Positions 1 to 8,541 of a stretch of 64,000 nt of DNA are shown here, in pieces. A program made the position numbers and the translations under genes. Below the pieces are notes generated by a model. That model was not told where the DNA came from and ran no database searches. It worked only from the letters and a program-made list of their open reading frames with translations. Source of the stretch: Blastococcus sp. TF02-09 (GTDB lineage Bacteria > Actinomycetota > Actinomycetes > Mycobacteriales > Geodermatophilaceae); assembly GCF_003319105.1 (NCBI RefSeq), contig NZ_QOHH01000005.1:1-64000 (forward strand), in the 5' to 3' direction. How positions within the stretch are numbered: the stretch's first letter is position 1; each line of letters begins with the position of its first letter.

Positions 1-1
1 G

Positions 2-109
2 CAACGACGCACCGCCGAAGGACTTTCCAAGAAAGACATCATCCGCTGCCTCAAGCGCCTGATGGCCCGCGAGCTCTACTACCTGCTCACCTCACCCAAG
101 ACCTCTTGA
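2..109 (+). CDS. IS110-family transposase, C-terminal end (cut by window edge)
   Basis: Only the last 35 residues are in the window; the frame is open from base 2 to the TGA at 107-109. The residues LSKKDIIRCLKRLMARELY resemble the conserved C-terminal helix of IS110-family (Transposase_20) enzymes, which use a DEDD-type catalytic domain and often lack long terminal inverted repeats. The catalytic part lies outside the window, so I cannot say whether the copy is intact. The 23 bases to the next gene could hold the right end of the element. The family call rests on a short stretch and is moderately sure. Confidence 0.6.
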   Translation, partial: QRRTAEGLSKKDIIRCLKRLMARELYYLLTSPKTS

Positions 110-132
110 CGATCCATAGGAGCATCCGACGG

Positions 133-630
133 TCACCACCCCTGGACGCGGCGGGCCGCGGCGACGACGCGGTCGAAGCGCGCCCGGTCCAGCGCCGCGC
201 CCTCCCGGCGCACGTCCCCCGGCGCCAGCTGCAGCAGCCGGTCCAGGCGCACCTCGCTCGGCCGTCCCCGCGCGTCCCAGGCGCCGCTGCCCAGGTCGGT
301 CCACACCCGGCCGTGCCGCGCCTCGTCGGCGGCGTCGCGGTCGTGGTCCTGGCTGCTCAGCATCAGCCCGAGCAGGTCGGACCCGCGCCGGCCGATGACC
401 AGCACCGGGCGGTCCTTGCCGCGCCCGTCGCCCTCGTCGTAGGGCACCCAGGCCCAGACGATCTCCCCGGGGTCGGCCGCGCCGTCCTGCCGCGGCCGGT
501 ACTCCACGTCGGGTCCCGAGGAGCCCGCTCGCCGCGGTGACGCCGGGCCGGGGGAGCCGACCCTGCGCAACAGGCCGAGGACCGACCGTGCCGCCGAACG
601 GAGACCCCGGTGCGCTGCCATGCCCGGCAC
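133..630 (-). CDS. PemK/MazF-like toxin-family protein, no partner antitoxin seen
   Basis: This encodes 165 aa from a GTG start. The core GEIVWAWVPYDEGDGRGKDRP followed by VLVIGRR is the N-terminal strand-loop signature of the PemK/MazF fold, and LLGLMLSSQDHD continues it. Proteins of this fold are usually endoribonucleases. About 45 residues precede the domain, rich in Arg and Ser. No antitoxin-sized gene overlaps or precedes it: the next gene upstream on its strand is far away. Solitary PemK-like proteins of this kind are common in actinobacteria, so toxicity is not established. It sits directly beside an insertion-sequence remnant. Confidence 0.75.
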   Translation of the reverse strand: MPGMAAHRGLRSAARSVLGLLRRVGSPGPASPRRAGSSGPDVEYRPRQDGAADPGEIVWAWVPYDEGDGRGKDRPVLVIGRRGSDLLGLMLSSQDHDRDAADEARHGRVWTDLGSGAWDARGRPSEVRLDRLLQLAPGDVRREGAALDRARFDRVVAAARRVQGW

Positions 631-798
631 GCTACGGGCGGGCGGCCCGGTCCGACGGCGGAGATGTGTTCTGCGTGACAGATCGGGATCGGTTCATCAC
701 GGAGTGGTTAGGACGCCGTCTCGCGGGGAACCCTGGCCGCACGGGGTCGGGCGGTGACGGCGTGTTCGCGGCGGTTCCCCGGTGGAAGAGGGGTCCCT

Positions 799-996
799 AT
801 GACATCGGCCGAGCCGGTCCGCCCCGCCGCACCGCGCACCGGTGAGGTGCAGGCCAGCGTGCTGGCCGCCTTCCAGCTCGTCGAGGACGCCCGGTACGAG
901 CGCAGCGGCCGCCGTCGGCGTGCCGAGCTGGTCCGCGCCCGAGCCGAGCGCGCGGTGGCCGATCGCAAGCTCGAACGCGACCTGCCCGACAGCTGA
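799..996 (+). CDS. Small hypothetical protein (65 aa)
   Basis: This is a 65-residue charged protein. The second half (ARYERSGRRRRAELVRARAER) is Arg/Glu-rich and predicted helical. I chose the ATG at 799 because AGAGGGG lies about 8 bases upstream; an in-frame GTG at 754 would add 15 residues that look non-coding. No family is recognised. It ends one base before the convergent VOC gene. The good ribosome-binding site and the codon pattern support it as a real gene, but no function can be given. Confidence 0.5.
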   Translation: MTSAEPVRPAAPRTGEVQASVLAAFQLVEDARYERSGRRRRAELVRARAERAVADRKLERDLPDS

Positions 997-997
997 C

Positions 998-1423
998 TCA
1001 GGCGACGCAGAACTCGTTGCCCTGCGGGTCGGCCAGCGTCACCCACGACATCGGGCCCTGCGCGCCGCGCCAGAGCTCGGTGGCGCCCAGGGAGAGCAGC
1101 CGGGTCACCTCCTCCTCCCGGCGCTCCGGGCCCACGCGGACGTCGAGGTGCAGCCGGTTCTTGACCGTCTTCTCCTCGGGGACCCGCTGGAAGAGGACCC
1201 GCGGCCGCCCCGGCTCGGGGGAGGTGATCGCGGCGCCGAGAGCCCACACGAGCGCACCGCGGTGCCGCATCGTGTCCGCCTCGCTCGCCGCACCCGCCTG
1301 CACCATGCGGGTGATGAACGCCTCGTCCTGCGGCTCCACCTGCCAGCCCAGCGCCTCCGCCCACCAGTCGGCGAGCTCGTGCGGGGCGGTGGAGTCCACG
1401 ACCACCTGGAGATCGAACGCCAT
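998..1423 (-). CDS. VOC-family (glyoxalase-like) protein
   Basis: From the ATG at 1423 this is 141 aa (MAFDLQVVVDSTAPHELADW). It has the beta-alpha-beta-beta-beta layout of one vicinal-oxygen-chelate module pair, a central RLHLDVRVG strand and the closing WVTLADPQGNEFCVA. That closing pattern is typical of the Glyoxalase_6 group of VOC proteins. Possible metal ligands are the His in the LHLDV strand and the Glu of NEFCV. A GTG at 1447 would add eight residues. Members of this group are mostly of unknown substrate, so no reaction is assigned. Confidence 0.8.
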   Translation of the reverse strand: MAFDLQVVVDSTAPHELADWWAEALGWQVEPQDEAFITRMVQAGAASEADTMRHRGALVWALGAAITSPEPGRPRVLFQRVPEEKTVKNRLHLDVRVGPERREEEVTRLLSLGATELWRGAQGPMSWVTLADPQGNEFCVA

Positions 1424-1474
1424 GGCCGGGACCGTACGGGCGACCACCGACGATCCGGGGGCTCCTGCTCCGCG

Positions 1475-2089
1475 TCAGAGCTCCTGGGCGAGGTCGGCCC
1501 AGATGGTCGCGTCGTCGGGGAGGTCGGACTCCAGCGCGCAGTGGTCCTTCAGCACCCGCCCGAACGGCGTCAGCGTGCCCGGTGCCACCCGCTGCGCCGG
1601 GTCCCACAGGCCCGAGCGCATCACCGACTTCGGGCACTGGAAGTAGGCCTTGCGGACCTGCACCAGCAGCACCGACAGCGGCGCCCGGCCGAACTCGGTG
1701 AGGTCCACGTCGAGGTCCTCGGGCCGCACCAGCGACGTCGTCCCGTACACGCGCAGCGTCTGGTCGACGCCGGGGACGAAGAACATCAGCGCCGCCCGCG
1801 GGTTCGCCGCGACATTGCGCAGGCTGTCCACGCGGTTGTTGCCCGGGCGGTCGGGCAGCGCGAGCCGGTGCTCGTCCAGCACGTGCACGAACCCGCGGTC
1901 GCCGCCGCGCGGCGAGATCTCCGGCCAGCCGTCGGGGTCGGCGGTGGCCAGCGTGGCGAAGGGGGAGTGCGCGATGAACTCCCGGCAGTGCGGGTCGAGG
2001 TGGTCGATCACCTTGTCGAGCACGAGGCCGCCCGGCGTGCGGTACCCCGCGACGACGGCGCGGTCGGCAGGGGCGGGAACGGCAGCCAC
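1475..2089 (-). CDS. Pyridoxamine 5'-phosphate oxidase-family flavoprotein (MSMEG_1061-like)
   Basis: The protein is 204 aa. It contains the split-barrel FMN-binding fold: FATLATADPDGWPEISPRGG (first strands), then RVDSLRNVAANPRAALMFFVPG, and the helix with KAYFQCPKSVMRSGLW. The length and the FQCPKSVMRS motif fit the PPOX subgroup annotated as MSMEG_1061-like, which probably binds FMN or F420 and reduces small molecules; the substrate is unknown. It stands alone, with about 50 bases to the VOC gene downstream and 34 bases to cobQ upstream, so co-transcription with cobQ is possible. Confidence 0.82.
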   Translation of the reverse strand: MAAVPAPADRAVVAGYRTPGGLVLDKVIDHLDPHCREFIAHSPFATLATADPDGWPEISPRGGDRGFVHVLDEHRLALPDRPGNNRVDSLRNVAANPRAALMFFVPGVDQTLRVYGTTSLVRPEDLDVDLTEFGRAPLSVLLVQVRKAYFQCPKSVMRSGLWDPAQRVAPGTLTPFGRVLKDHCALESDLPDDATIWADLAQEL

Positions 2090-2123
2090 GCGACGACGGT
2101 AGACCGCGCCCGGGGCCGACCGG

Positions 2124-3620
2124 TTAGAAGCCCGAGCCCGGGGGCAGGAGCGGCAGCCCGCCGGGCGCCCCCTGCTCGATCAGCCGCCACAGCGCGTCGG
2201 TGTCGGCGTGCTCGGCCACCAGGTCACCCAGCCGGTCCAGCCGCGCCTCCCGGATCGCGGCGAAGTCCGTACCGGGGGCGGGCACGAAGCGCCGGCCGGT
2301 GCGCGCGGCCACCTCGCGCAGGAAGGCCCGGCGGAAGCCGTCGTTCTCCAGCGCGCCGTGCCACGTCGTCCCGAAGACCGAGCCCGCGCGGGCGCCGTCG
2401 AGGAACGGTTCCGCGCCGTCGTCCACGGTGGTGACGCCGTGGTGGATCTCGTAGCCGGTCACCGGCTCGCCGAGCGCGGAGCCGACCGGGCGGCCCAGCG
2501 TCTTCTCCGGCGCGAACCGCACCTCGGTGGGCAGCAGGCCGAGTCCGGGGACGAGCCCGGCGCGCGACTCGACGTCGTCGTCGATGCTGCGGGCCAGCAT
2601 CTGGAACCCGCCGCAGATGCCCAGCACGGGGACGCCGTCGGCGGCGCGGCGGCACACCGCGTCGGCGAGCCCCGACGCGCGCAGCCAGCCGAGGTCGGCG
2701 ACGGTGGCCCGGGTGCCCGGCAGCACCACCAGGTCGGCGTCGGCGAGCTCCTCGGGACGGGTGGCGTAGCGCAGCAGCACGCCGGGTTCGGCGGCCAGCG
2801 CGTCGAGGTCGGTGAAGTTGGAGATGCGGGGCAGGCGGGCGACCGCCACCCGCAGCACGTCCTCCCCGTGCGCCGGCCCGGCGGGCGGGCGCGGCGCGGC
2901 CAGGCCCAGCGAGTCCTCCACGTCGAGCTCCAGGTCGGCCAGCCAGGGCAGCACGCCGAGCGTCGGCCGGCCGGTGAGCTCGGTGAGCCGGTCCAGCCCG
3001 GGGCGCAGCAACCGGACGTCGCCGCGGAACTTGTTGACCAGGAAGCCCGCGACCAGCCGCTGGTCCTCCGGCGGCATGAGCGCCACGGTCCCGTGCAGCG
3101 CGGCGAAGACCCCACCGCGGTCGATGTCGCCCACCACCACCACCGGCAGCCGGGCCGCGGTCGCCAGGCCCATGTTGGCGATGTCGTCGGCGCGCAGGTT
3201 GATCTCCGTGGGGGAGCCGGCGCCCTCGCAGACGACGACGTCGAAGCGGGCCCGCAGGTCGGTCAGGCTGGCCAGCACCTGCTCCATCAGCGCGGCCTTC
3301 CGCGGCCGGTAGGACAGCGCCGTCACCTCGCCGACCGCGCGGCCGAGGACGACGACCTGGCTCGAGTTCTCAGCGCCCGGCTTGAGCAGCACCGGATTCA
3401 TCGCCGCCTCGGGGGCCACGCGGGCCGCGGCCGCCTGCATGACCTGGGCGCGGCCGATCTCCGCGCCGTCGGCGGTGACCATCGAGTTGTTGCTCATGTT
3501 CTGGGCCTTGAACGGCGCCACGGAGACCCCCTGGCGCACGAGCCACCGGCAGATCCCCGCGGTGACGAGGGACTTGCCGGCGTCGGACGTCGTCCCCGCG
3601 ACCAGCAGCGCTCCGCTCAC
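2124..3620 (-). CDS. cobQ: Adenosylcobyric acid synthase (glutamine-hydrolysing)
   Basis: CobQ amidates four side chains of adenosylcobyrinic acid a,c-diamide, using ATP and glutamine, late in cobalamin synthesis. The protein is 498 aa. The N-terminal dethiobiotin-synthetase-like domain begins [17 protein letters not shown] with the CobQ-specific [10 protein letters not shown] motif. The C-terminal class I glutamine amidotransferase domain has the nucleophile Cys near residue 336 in GICGGFQM and the His in GYEIHHGVT. The GTG start at 3620 overlaps the stop of the upstream acyltransferase by 4 bp (GTGA), which implies translational coupling. Other cobalamin genes lie nearby (cobD at 5 kb, cobS at 11 kb), but not in one operon. 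Confidence 0.95.
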   Translation of the reverse strand: MSGALLVAGTTSDAGKSLVTAGICRWLVRQGVSVAPFKAQNMSNNSMVTADGAEIGRAQVMQAAAARVAPEAAMNPVLLKPGAENSSQVVVLGRAVGEVTALSYRPRKAALMEQVLASLTDLRARFDVVVCEGAGSPTEINLRADDIANMGLATAARLPVVVVGDIDRGGVFAALHGTVALMPPEDQRLVAGFLVNKFRGDVRLLRPGLDRLTELTGRPTLGVLPWLADLELDVEDSLGLAAPRPPAGPAHGEDVLRVAVARLPRISNFTDLDALAAEPGVLLRYATRPEELADADLVVLPGTRATVADLGWLRASGLADAVCRRAADGVPVLGICGGFQMLARSIDDDVESRAGLVPGLGLLPTEVRFAPEKTLGRPVGSALGEPVTGYEIHHGVTTVDDGAEPFLDGARAGSVFGTTWHGALENDGFRRAFLREVAARTGRRFVPAPGTDFAAIREARLDRLGDLVAEHADTDALWRLIEQGAPGGLPLLPPGSGF

Positions 3621-4285
3621 CCGGGCGCACCCGGGGTGGCGCCCCAGCCGGCCTTCTCCTGGCCGGACAGCGCGGCGATCTCCAGCATGATCGCGTCGGT
3701 CACCTCGCGCCGGGCCCGGCCCTTGCCGGCCTGGCCGCGGTGCGCGGGGAAGGTCATCGGCCGCCCGAACGTCACCGCCACGCGGTGGGGGCGCGGCCAG
3801 CGGGCGTCGACCGGCTGGACCCGGTCGGTGCCCCGCACCGCGACGGGGACGACCGGGCAGTCGGCGGTGAGGGCCAGCCAGGCCACGCCGGTCTTGCCGC
3901 GGGCCAAGCGCCCGTCCCGCGAGCGGGTGCCCTCGGGGTAGAGGCCGAAGGCCAGCCCGCTGTGGAGCACGCCCAGCGCCGTGTCGAGCGCGGCCTGCGC
4001 GGCCCGGTGCGTCTCCCGCTCCACCGGGTGCGCACCCAGCGCGGTGAACAGCGTGCGGGTGAACCAGCCGGAGATGCCGCGCCCGGTGAAGTACTCGGCC
4101 TTGGCCAGCAGCGCGACCCGCCGCGGGGCCACGGTCGGGATGACGATGCTGTCGATGAAGGACAGGTGGTTGCTGGCCAGGATCACCGGCCCGTCGAGGG
4201 GCACGTTCTCCCGACCGGTGACCCGGGGGCGGAGCAGCACCCAGAGCAGCGGGCGGATGACGAAGCGGGCGACGACGTAGAACAC
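3617..4285 (-). CDS. 1-acyl-sn-glycerol-3-phosphate acyltransferase-like protein
   Basis: The protein is 222 aa from a GTG at 4285 preceded by GGAGGGG; a longer in-frame start at 4333 has no better site. It has the PlsC blocks in order: NHLSFID (H-x4-D catalytic motif), [16 protein letters not shown] (acceptor-binding) and VPVAVRGT. PlsC-type enzymes acylate lysophosphatidic acid in the inner leaflet of the membrane; related actinobacterial paralogues may use other acceptors. An N-terminal hydrophobic stretch ([18 protein letters not shown]) could anchor it. It overlaps cobQ by 4 bp, an unexpected operon partner for a lipid enzyme. Confidence 0.9.
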   Translation of the reverse strand: MFYVVARFVIRPLLWVLLRPRVTGRENVPLDGPVILASNHLSFIDSIVIPTVAPRRVALLAKAEYFTGRGISGWFTRTLFTALGAHPVERETHRAAQAALDTALGVLHSGLAFGLYPEGTRSRDGRLARGKTGVAWLALTADCPVVPVAVRGTDRVQPVDARWPRPHRVAVTFGRPMTFPAHRGQAGKGRARREVTDAIMLEIAALSGQEKAGWGATPGAPG

Positions 4286-4405
4286 CGGGTGCTCCCCTCC
4301 TCGGCCCGCCGTCGACCGCCGGCAGGAGCGCACGGCACGGGCGCGTCCGCATTCTCGCGGACGGCCCGGCCCGGCTCCGCGCAGGTCGCCCCGCCGCGCC
4401 GGGAG

Positions 4406-4792
4406 TCAGGTGCGGGCGGTGCCCGGCGGGCAGGCGTCGCGCAGGATCCCCCGGATGTCGGCCGGGAGCCCGGCCCCACCGGTGGCCGACGCGGTGATGG
4501 CCGAGGCCACGTCGCGCAGCTTCCGGTGGGTGTGCCCGGAGATGTGCGACAGGAGGTCGAAGGCCACCTGGTCGGTGCAGCCGGTGAGCAGCATGAGGAT
4601 GCCCTTGGCCTGCTCGATGCCGGCGCGACTGGCCATGGCTGTGCGCAGCTGTGCCACCTCCAGCTCCAGCGCGGCCGCGCGCTCGGCGTCGGCGTGCCCG
4701 CCGGCGGGGAGCCCCGGCTGGGGGAGGGGATCAGGAGTGGTCAGGGGCCGGCGGGACCGCAGCCGGTGACGGGGCAGCGTGGGAGAGGACAT
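4406..4792 (-). CDS. ANTAR-domain protein without a recognisable sensor domain
   Basis: The protein is 128 aa from the ATG at 4792, with GGAG nine bases upstream; an upstream in-frame start would add an unlikely Arg/Ser-rich leader. A coiled-coil stretch ([21 protein letters not shown]) leads into the ANTAR signature [20 protein letters not shown], then [25 protein letters not shown] domains bind paired RNA hairpins and prevent transcription termination. In most family members a GAF, PAS or receiver domain controls dimerisation; none is visible here. What it senses, and which RNA it binds, cannot be told from the sequence. Confidence 0.85.
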   Translation of the reverse strand: MSSPTLPRHRLRSRRPLTTPDPLPQPGLPAGGHADAERAAALELEVAQLRTAMASRAGIEQAKGILMLLTGCTDQVAFDLLSHISGHTHRKLRDVASAITASATGGAGLPADIRGILRDACPPGTART

Positions 4793-4993
4793 GGCGTTCG
4801 CTCCATGCGGAAGGCGCACCGGCATCCCCGGTGGGACCACGCAGCCGCTGTCTCGACTCGCGCGGATCCACCGCCCGCACAGGGGCGGCCGCTCCGATGC
4901 GGTGGACCGTACGTCTGTGCCGGGCGATCCGCAGCCGGAAGCCGAGCGGAGCCGCCCGGACCGACGCGCCGTCACGCACCGCAAGCGGTCGGT

Positions 4994-5947
4994 TCAGCCG
5001 CGCCAGGTTCCCCGCAGCAGACGGGCACCGGCGGCGAGGGCCGTTGTCGTCGTCCACACCGCGGCCGACAGTCGCGTCGCGCGGCGGATGTCGCCCACCC
5101 CCGGAGGCCGCCCGGAGCCCAGCACCGGGCGGTCCTCCACCCGGGAGCCGTAGACGTTGCGCCCGCCCAGCCGCAGTCCCAGGGCGCCGGCGAGCGCCGC
5201 CTCGCACCGCCCGGCGTTCGGGCTCGGGTGCGCCGCGCCGTCCGCGCGCCAGGCCCGCAGCGCCCCGGCCCCGGAGCCGCCGGCCAGCGGGGCGCAGGCG
5301 ACCGTCAGCGCGGCGGTCACCCGTGCCGGCGCCCAGTTCGCGACGTCGTCCAGGCGCGCGGCCGCCCAGCCGAAGCGCTCGTACCGCGGCGAGCGGTGCC
5401 CCACCATCGCGTCCAGCGTGTTCACCGCCCGGTACACGAGCAGGCCCGGGATCCCCGCGACCGCGCCCCAGAACAGCGGGGCGACGGCGGCGTCGGAGGT
5501 GTTCTCCGCGACCGACTCGACCGTCGCGCGCGAGAGCTCGGCGGCGTCGAGCCCGCTCGGGTCGCGGCCGGCGAGCGAGGGCAGCACCGCGCGGGCCCGG
5601 GGGAGGTCGCCGTCGTCGAGGGCGTCGGCCATGCGCCCGGCCGTGCGGGACAGCGAGGTGCCGCCGAGCACCGTCCACGTCGCGGCCGCGGTGACCAGCG
5701 TGCGCGCGAGCGGCCGTCCCGCCGTGGCCCGCCGCAGCGCCGCCCCGACCGCACCCGCCGCCGTCGTCAGCACGAGGACGTGGCCGACGCCGGCGCGCCG
5801 GTCGTCCCGCCAGGTCCGGCGCTCCAGCGCGGCCGCGGCCGTGCCGAACCCCGCCACCGGGTGCCCGCGCCGCGGATCGCCCAGCAGCAGATCGGCGGCC
5901 GAGCCGAGGGCCAGGCCGGCGGCGGTCGGGACGTCCACGGGCGACAT
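4994..5947 (-). CDS. cobD: Adenosylcobinamide-phosphate synthase (CobD/CbiB)
   Basis: This integral membrane enzyme attaches the aminopropanol arm to adenosylcobyric acid. From the ATG at 5947 the protein is 317 aa; an upstream ATG at 5992 would add 15 residues and overlap the def start. Family landmarks are LLLGDPRRGHPVAGFG near the N-terminus, VESVAENTSDAAVAPLFWG in the middle, and YRAVNTLDAMVGHRSPRY, followed by DDVANWAPAR and SPNAGRCEAALAGALGLRLGG. Several hydrophobic segments are present. It is divergent from def, with almost no space between them. It belongs to the same pathway as cobQ and cobS in this window. Confidence 0.93.
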   Translation of the reverse strand: MSPVDVPTAAGLALGSAADLLLGDPRRGHPVAGFGTAAAALERRTWRDDRRAGVGHVLVLTTAAGAVGAALRRATAGRPLARTLVTAAATWTVLGGTSLSRTAGRMADALDDGDLPRARAVLPSLAGRDPSGLDAAELSRATVESVAENTSDAAVAPLFWGAVAGIPGLLVYRAVNTLDAMVGHRSPRYERFGWAAARLDDVANWAPARVTAALTVACAPLAGGSGAGALRAWRADGAAHPSPNAGRCEAALAGALGLRLGGRNVYGSRVEDRPVLGSGRPPGVGDIRRATRLSAAVWTTTTALAAGARLLRGTWRG

Positions 5948-5990
5948 GGTGCCCGCTCGCCCGGAACCGCCCTCCCTAGGATCGGTCGAC

Positions 5991-6548
5991 ATGCGCCTGC
6001 CCGGCCGTTACGACGGCGTCGCCCGGCCCATCGTCACCTACGGCAGCGACCCCGTCCTGCACCGTCCCTGCACGCCGGTCACCGTGTTCGACCGGGACCT
6101 GCGGCGCCTGGTGCTGGACATGTTCGCCTCCATGGAGGCCGCCGACGGCGTGGGTCTCGCGGCCAACCAGATCGGCGTGGACGCCCGGATCTTCGTCATC
6201 GACTGCCCCGACGCCGCCGGGGAGGACGTGGTCGGCTACGTCGTCAACCCGACGCTCACGCTCCTGGAGCCCGCCGACGGCGAGCCCGCCGAGGAGGTCA
6301 CCGAGGAGGGCTGCCTGTCGGTGCCGGGCCCCTACGCCGAGCTGGCGCGGACCTTCCGCGCCCGGGTCGACGGCGTCGACGTCCACGGCGACCCGGTGCG
6401 GATCGAGGCGACGGGCATGGCCGCCCGCTGCCTGCAGCACGAGGTCGACCACCTCGACGGCATCGTCTACGTGGACCGGTTGCCCGAGGAGGAGCGGGAC
6501 CGTCTGCTCGCCGAGGCGGCCGGCCCCGCGGGGGATCTGCCCGCCTGA
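5991..6548 (+). CDS. def: Peptide deformylase
   Basis: The protein is 185 aa from the ATG at 5991. It removes the formyl group from the initiator methionine of new proteins. All three family motifs are present: GVGLAANQIG, EEGCLSVPG (Cys metal ligand) and QHEVDHLDGI (H-E-x2-x-H, metal ligands and catalytic Glu). Actinobacteria often carry two deformylases; I cannot tell whether this is the only one. The start lies within a few bases of the divergent cobD, so the promoters must overlap coding sequence if the longer cobD start is used. Confidence 0.95.
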   Translation: MRLPGRYDGVARPIVTYGSDPVLHRPCTPVTVFDRDLRRLVLDMFASMEAADGVGLAANQIGVDARIFVIDCPDAAGEDVVGYVVNPTLTLLEPADGEPAEEVTEEGCLSVPGPYAELARTFRARVDGVDVHGDPVRIEATGMAARCLQHEVDHLDGIVYVDRLPEEERDRLLAEAAGPAGDLPA

Positions 6549-6596
6549 CCACCGCCGATGTGTGGGAGCGGTCGATGGCGGGGCATCTGATGGCGC

Positions 6597-7220
6597 ATGA
6601 CAGACACCGCGCCCACCCCGCTCTCCGCCCTCGCCCTCGTCTGCAGCCTCAAGGCCTCGCCGGCGCCGTCCAGCAGTGACCTCATGGCCCGCCAGATCCT
6701 CGAGGAGCTGGGCAAGCACGGGGTCACCGGCGACGTCGTCCGCGTCGTGGACCACGACGTGAAGCCCGGCGTCGAGGTCGACATGGGCGACGGCGACGCC
6801 TGGCCGGCGATCCGCGAGCGGATGATGGCCGCCGACATCCTGATCGTGTCCACGCCCACCTGGGTCGGGCACATGAGCAGCGTCGCCCAGCGGGTGCTGG
6901 AGCGCCTGGACGGCGAGCTGTCCGAGACCGACGACTCAGGGCGGCCGCTGGTCGCCGGCAAGGTGGCGGTGACCGCCGTCGTCGGCAACGAGGACGGCGC
7001 CCACAAGATCACCGCCGACCTGTTCCAGGGCCTCAACGACATCGGCTTCACGATCCCGTCGCAGGGCGGCACCTACTGGAACGACGAGGCGATGGGCAGC
7101 CGCGACTACCAGGACCTCGACGAGACCCCCGAGGCGGTCGCCTCCACCACCGCCACGCTGGCGGAGAACGCCGCCCACCTGGCTCGCCTGCTGAAGGCGA
7201 GCTCCTACCCGGGCAGCTGA
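6597..7220 (+). CDS. Flavodoxin-like NAD(P)H-dependent oxidoreductase
   Basis: The protein is 207 aa. It has an FMN-binding flavodoxin-like fold: LALVCSLKASPAPSSSD (phosphate loop), ADILIVSTPTWVGHMSS and VGNEDGAHKI, the usual landmarks of NADPH-dependent FMN reductase-type proteins (WrbA/YwqN style). TPTWVG is the flavin-ring loop. The electron acceptor is unknown. It follows def by 48 bases. Its last 16 bases overlap the tail of the convergent MFS gene. Confidence 0.88.
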   Translation: MTDTAPTPLSALALVCSLKASPAPSSSDLMARQILEELGKHGVTGDVVRVVDHDVKPGVEVDMGDGDAWPAIRERMMAADILIVSTPTWVGHMSSVAQRVLERLDGELSETDDSGRPLVAGKVAVTAVVGNEDGAHKITADLFQGLNDIGFTIPSQGGTYWNDEAMGSRDYQDLDETPEAVASTTATLAENAAHLARLLKASSYPGS

Positions 7221-8470
7221 GCGGAGACGGGCCGGTCGTCGCGCTCGACCGCCGCCCGCCCGGCGGCGAGCGAGCCGGCCCGGCGCCGTGCCCGCAGCAG
7301 CCCGGCGACGGCCACCAGCGCGAGGACGACGACGGCGACCCCGTAGACCTCGGTCGTGCGGGTGAGCCCCGCGTGCCCGGCGGCGATGCCCGCGGCGATC
7401 GCCGGGATGCTGAACGCGAGGTAGCCGACGACGAAGACCGCGGCCAGCAGCCCGGCCCGGTGTCCCGGGGCGACGCCGGCGGTGATCGTGGCGACGGCGC
7501 CGAGGAACGCGGCGCCGAAGCCGAAGCCGGTGACGACGGCCGCACCGAACAGCAGCGGGGCCGACGTGGTCGTCAGCGCGGCGAGCGTGCCCAGGCCGCC
7601 GGCGGTGAAGACCAGCGCACCGACCAGCATGGCCCGCTCGGGCGCGGCGGTGCGCAGCGCCAGCGACCCGAGGATGCCCGTGCCGTTGAGGGCCAGGATG
7701 AGCAGCCCGCCCACGAGGTGGTTGTCGATGTCGAACACCTCGGCCACCAGGGAGGGGCCGAGCGAGGCGTAGAGGCCACCGACGGCCCAGCAGGCGAGCA
7801 GCAGCGGCAGCGCCCCGACGAAGGCCGGCCGGTGGGCGGCGGGCACGTGGACCCGCGGGCGCAGCGACGCGACGGCGCCGGGGAGGCGGGGCGAGCTCTC
7901 GGGCAGCAGCAGCGCGCCCACGGCGGCGAGCACGAAGACGACGGTGAGCACCGCGAACACCCAGGTGTCCGGTGCGGCCACCGACTGCACCAGCAGGCCG
8001 GCGCCGACCGCCCCGATGGAGAGGCCGAGACCCGGGGAGGCGCTGTTGATGACGGCCCCCATCGGCCGGTCGCGGTGCTGCAGGTCCAGCAGCGCCGCGC
8101 CGAGGGTGCTCGTGAGCGCTCCGGTCGCCAGCCCCTGCACGATGCGCGCGGCCAGCAGCCACCCCACGCCGTCGGCGGCCAGGAACAGCACCATCGCCAC
8201 GGCCTCGAGCAGGAGCGCCGCGATCAGCACCGGGCGCCGGCCCACGTGGTCGGAGAGACCGCCGACCACGAGCAGGGAGGCGAGCAGCGCGAAGGCGTAG
8301 ATGCCGAAGATCGTCGTCAGCACTCCGGGGCCGAAGCCGAACTCCTCCTGGTAGACCCGGTACAGCGGCGAGGGGACGCCGGAGGCCGCGAGCATCAGGA
8401 CGAGCAGGACGGCCACCGACCAGAAGGCGGGGGCCCGGGGCAGACGTCGCGACTCGGGCACGACAGACAC
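7205..8470 (-). CDS. MFS transporter, 12-helix exporter type
   Basis: The protein is 421 aa with about 12 hydrophobic segments. Motif A is seen as GGLSDHVGRRPVL between helices 2 and 3, and SASPGLGLSIGAVGAGLL resembles the glycine-rich helix 5 of drug/H+ antiporters. A signature such as PSPLYRVYQEEFGF near the first loop is common in a large actinobacterial subgroup of uncharacterised exporters. It is transcribed divergently from the GlgC-like gene, with 71 bases between the starts. The substrate is unknown. Confidence 0.87.
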   Translation of the reverse strand: MSVVPESRRLPRAPAFWSVAVLLVLMLAASGVPSPLYRVYQEEFGFGPGVLTTIFGIYAFALLASLLVVGGLSDHVGRRPVLIAALLLEAVAMVLFLAADGVGWLLAARIVQGLATGALTSTLGAALLDLQHRDRPMGAVINSASPGLGLSIGAVGAGLLVQSVAAPDTWVFAVLTVVFVLAAVGALLLPESSPRLPGAVASLRPRVHVPAAHRPAFVGALPLLLACWAVGGLYASLGPSLVAEVFDIDNHLVGGLLILALNGTGILGSLALRTAAPERAMLVGALVFTAGGLGTLAALTTTSAPLLFGAAVVTGFGFGAAFLGAVATITAGVAPGHRAGLLAAVFVVGYLAFSIPAIAAGIAAGHAGLTRTTEVYGVAVVVLALVAVAGLLRARRRAGSLAAGRAAVERDDRPVSAQLPG

Positions 8471-8541
8471 GAAGTCCCGTCGCCCGGTGCAGATTCCCGG
8501 GAAGCGTGTCGGGACGGTGCGGTTCCGGGTAGAGCCCGGTC

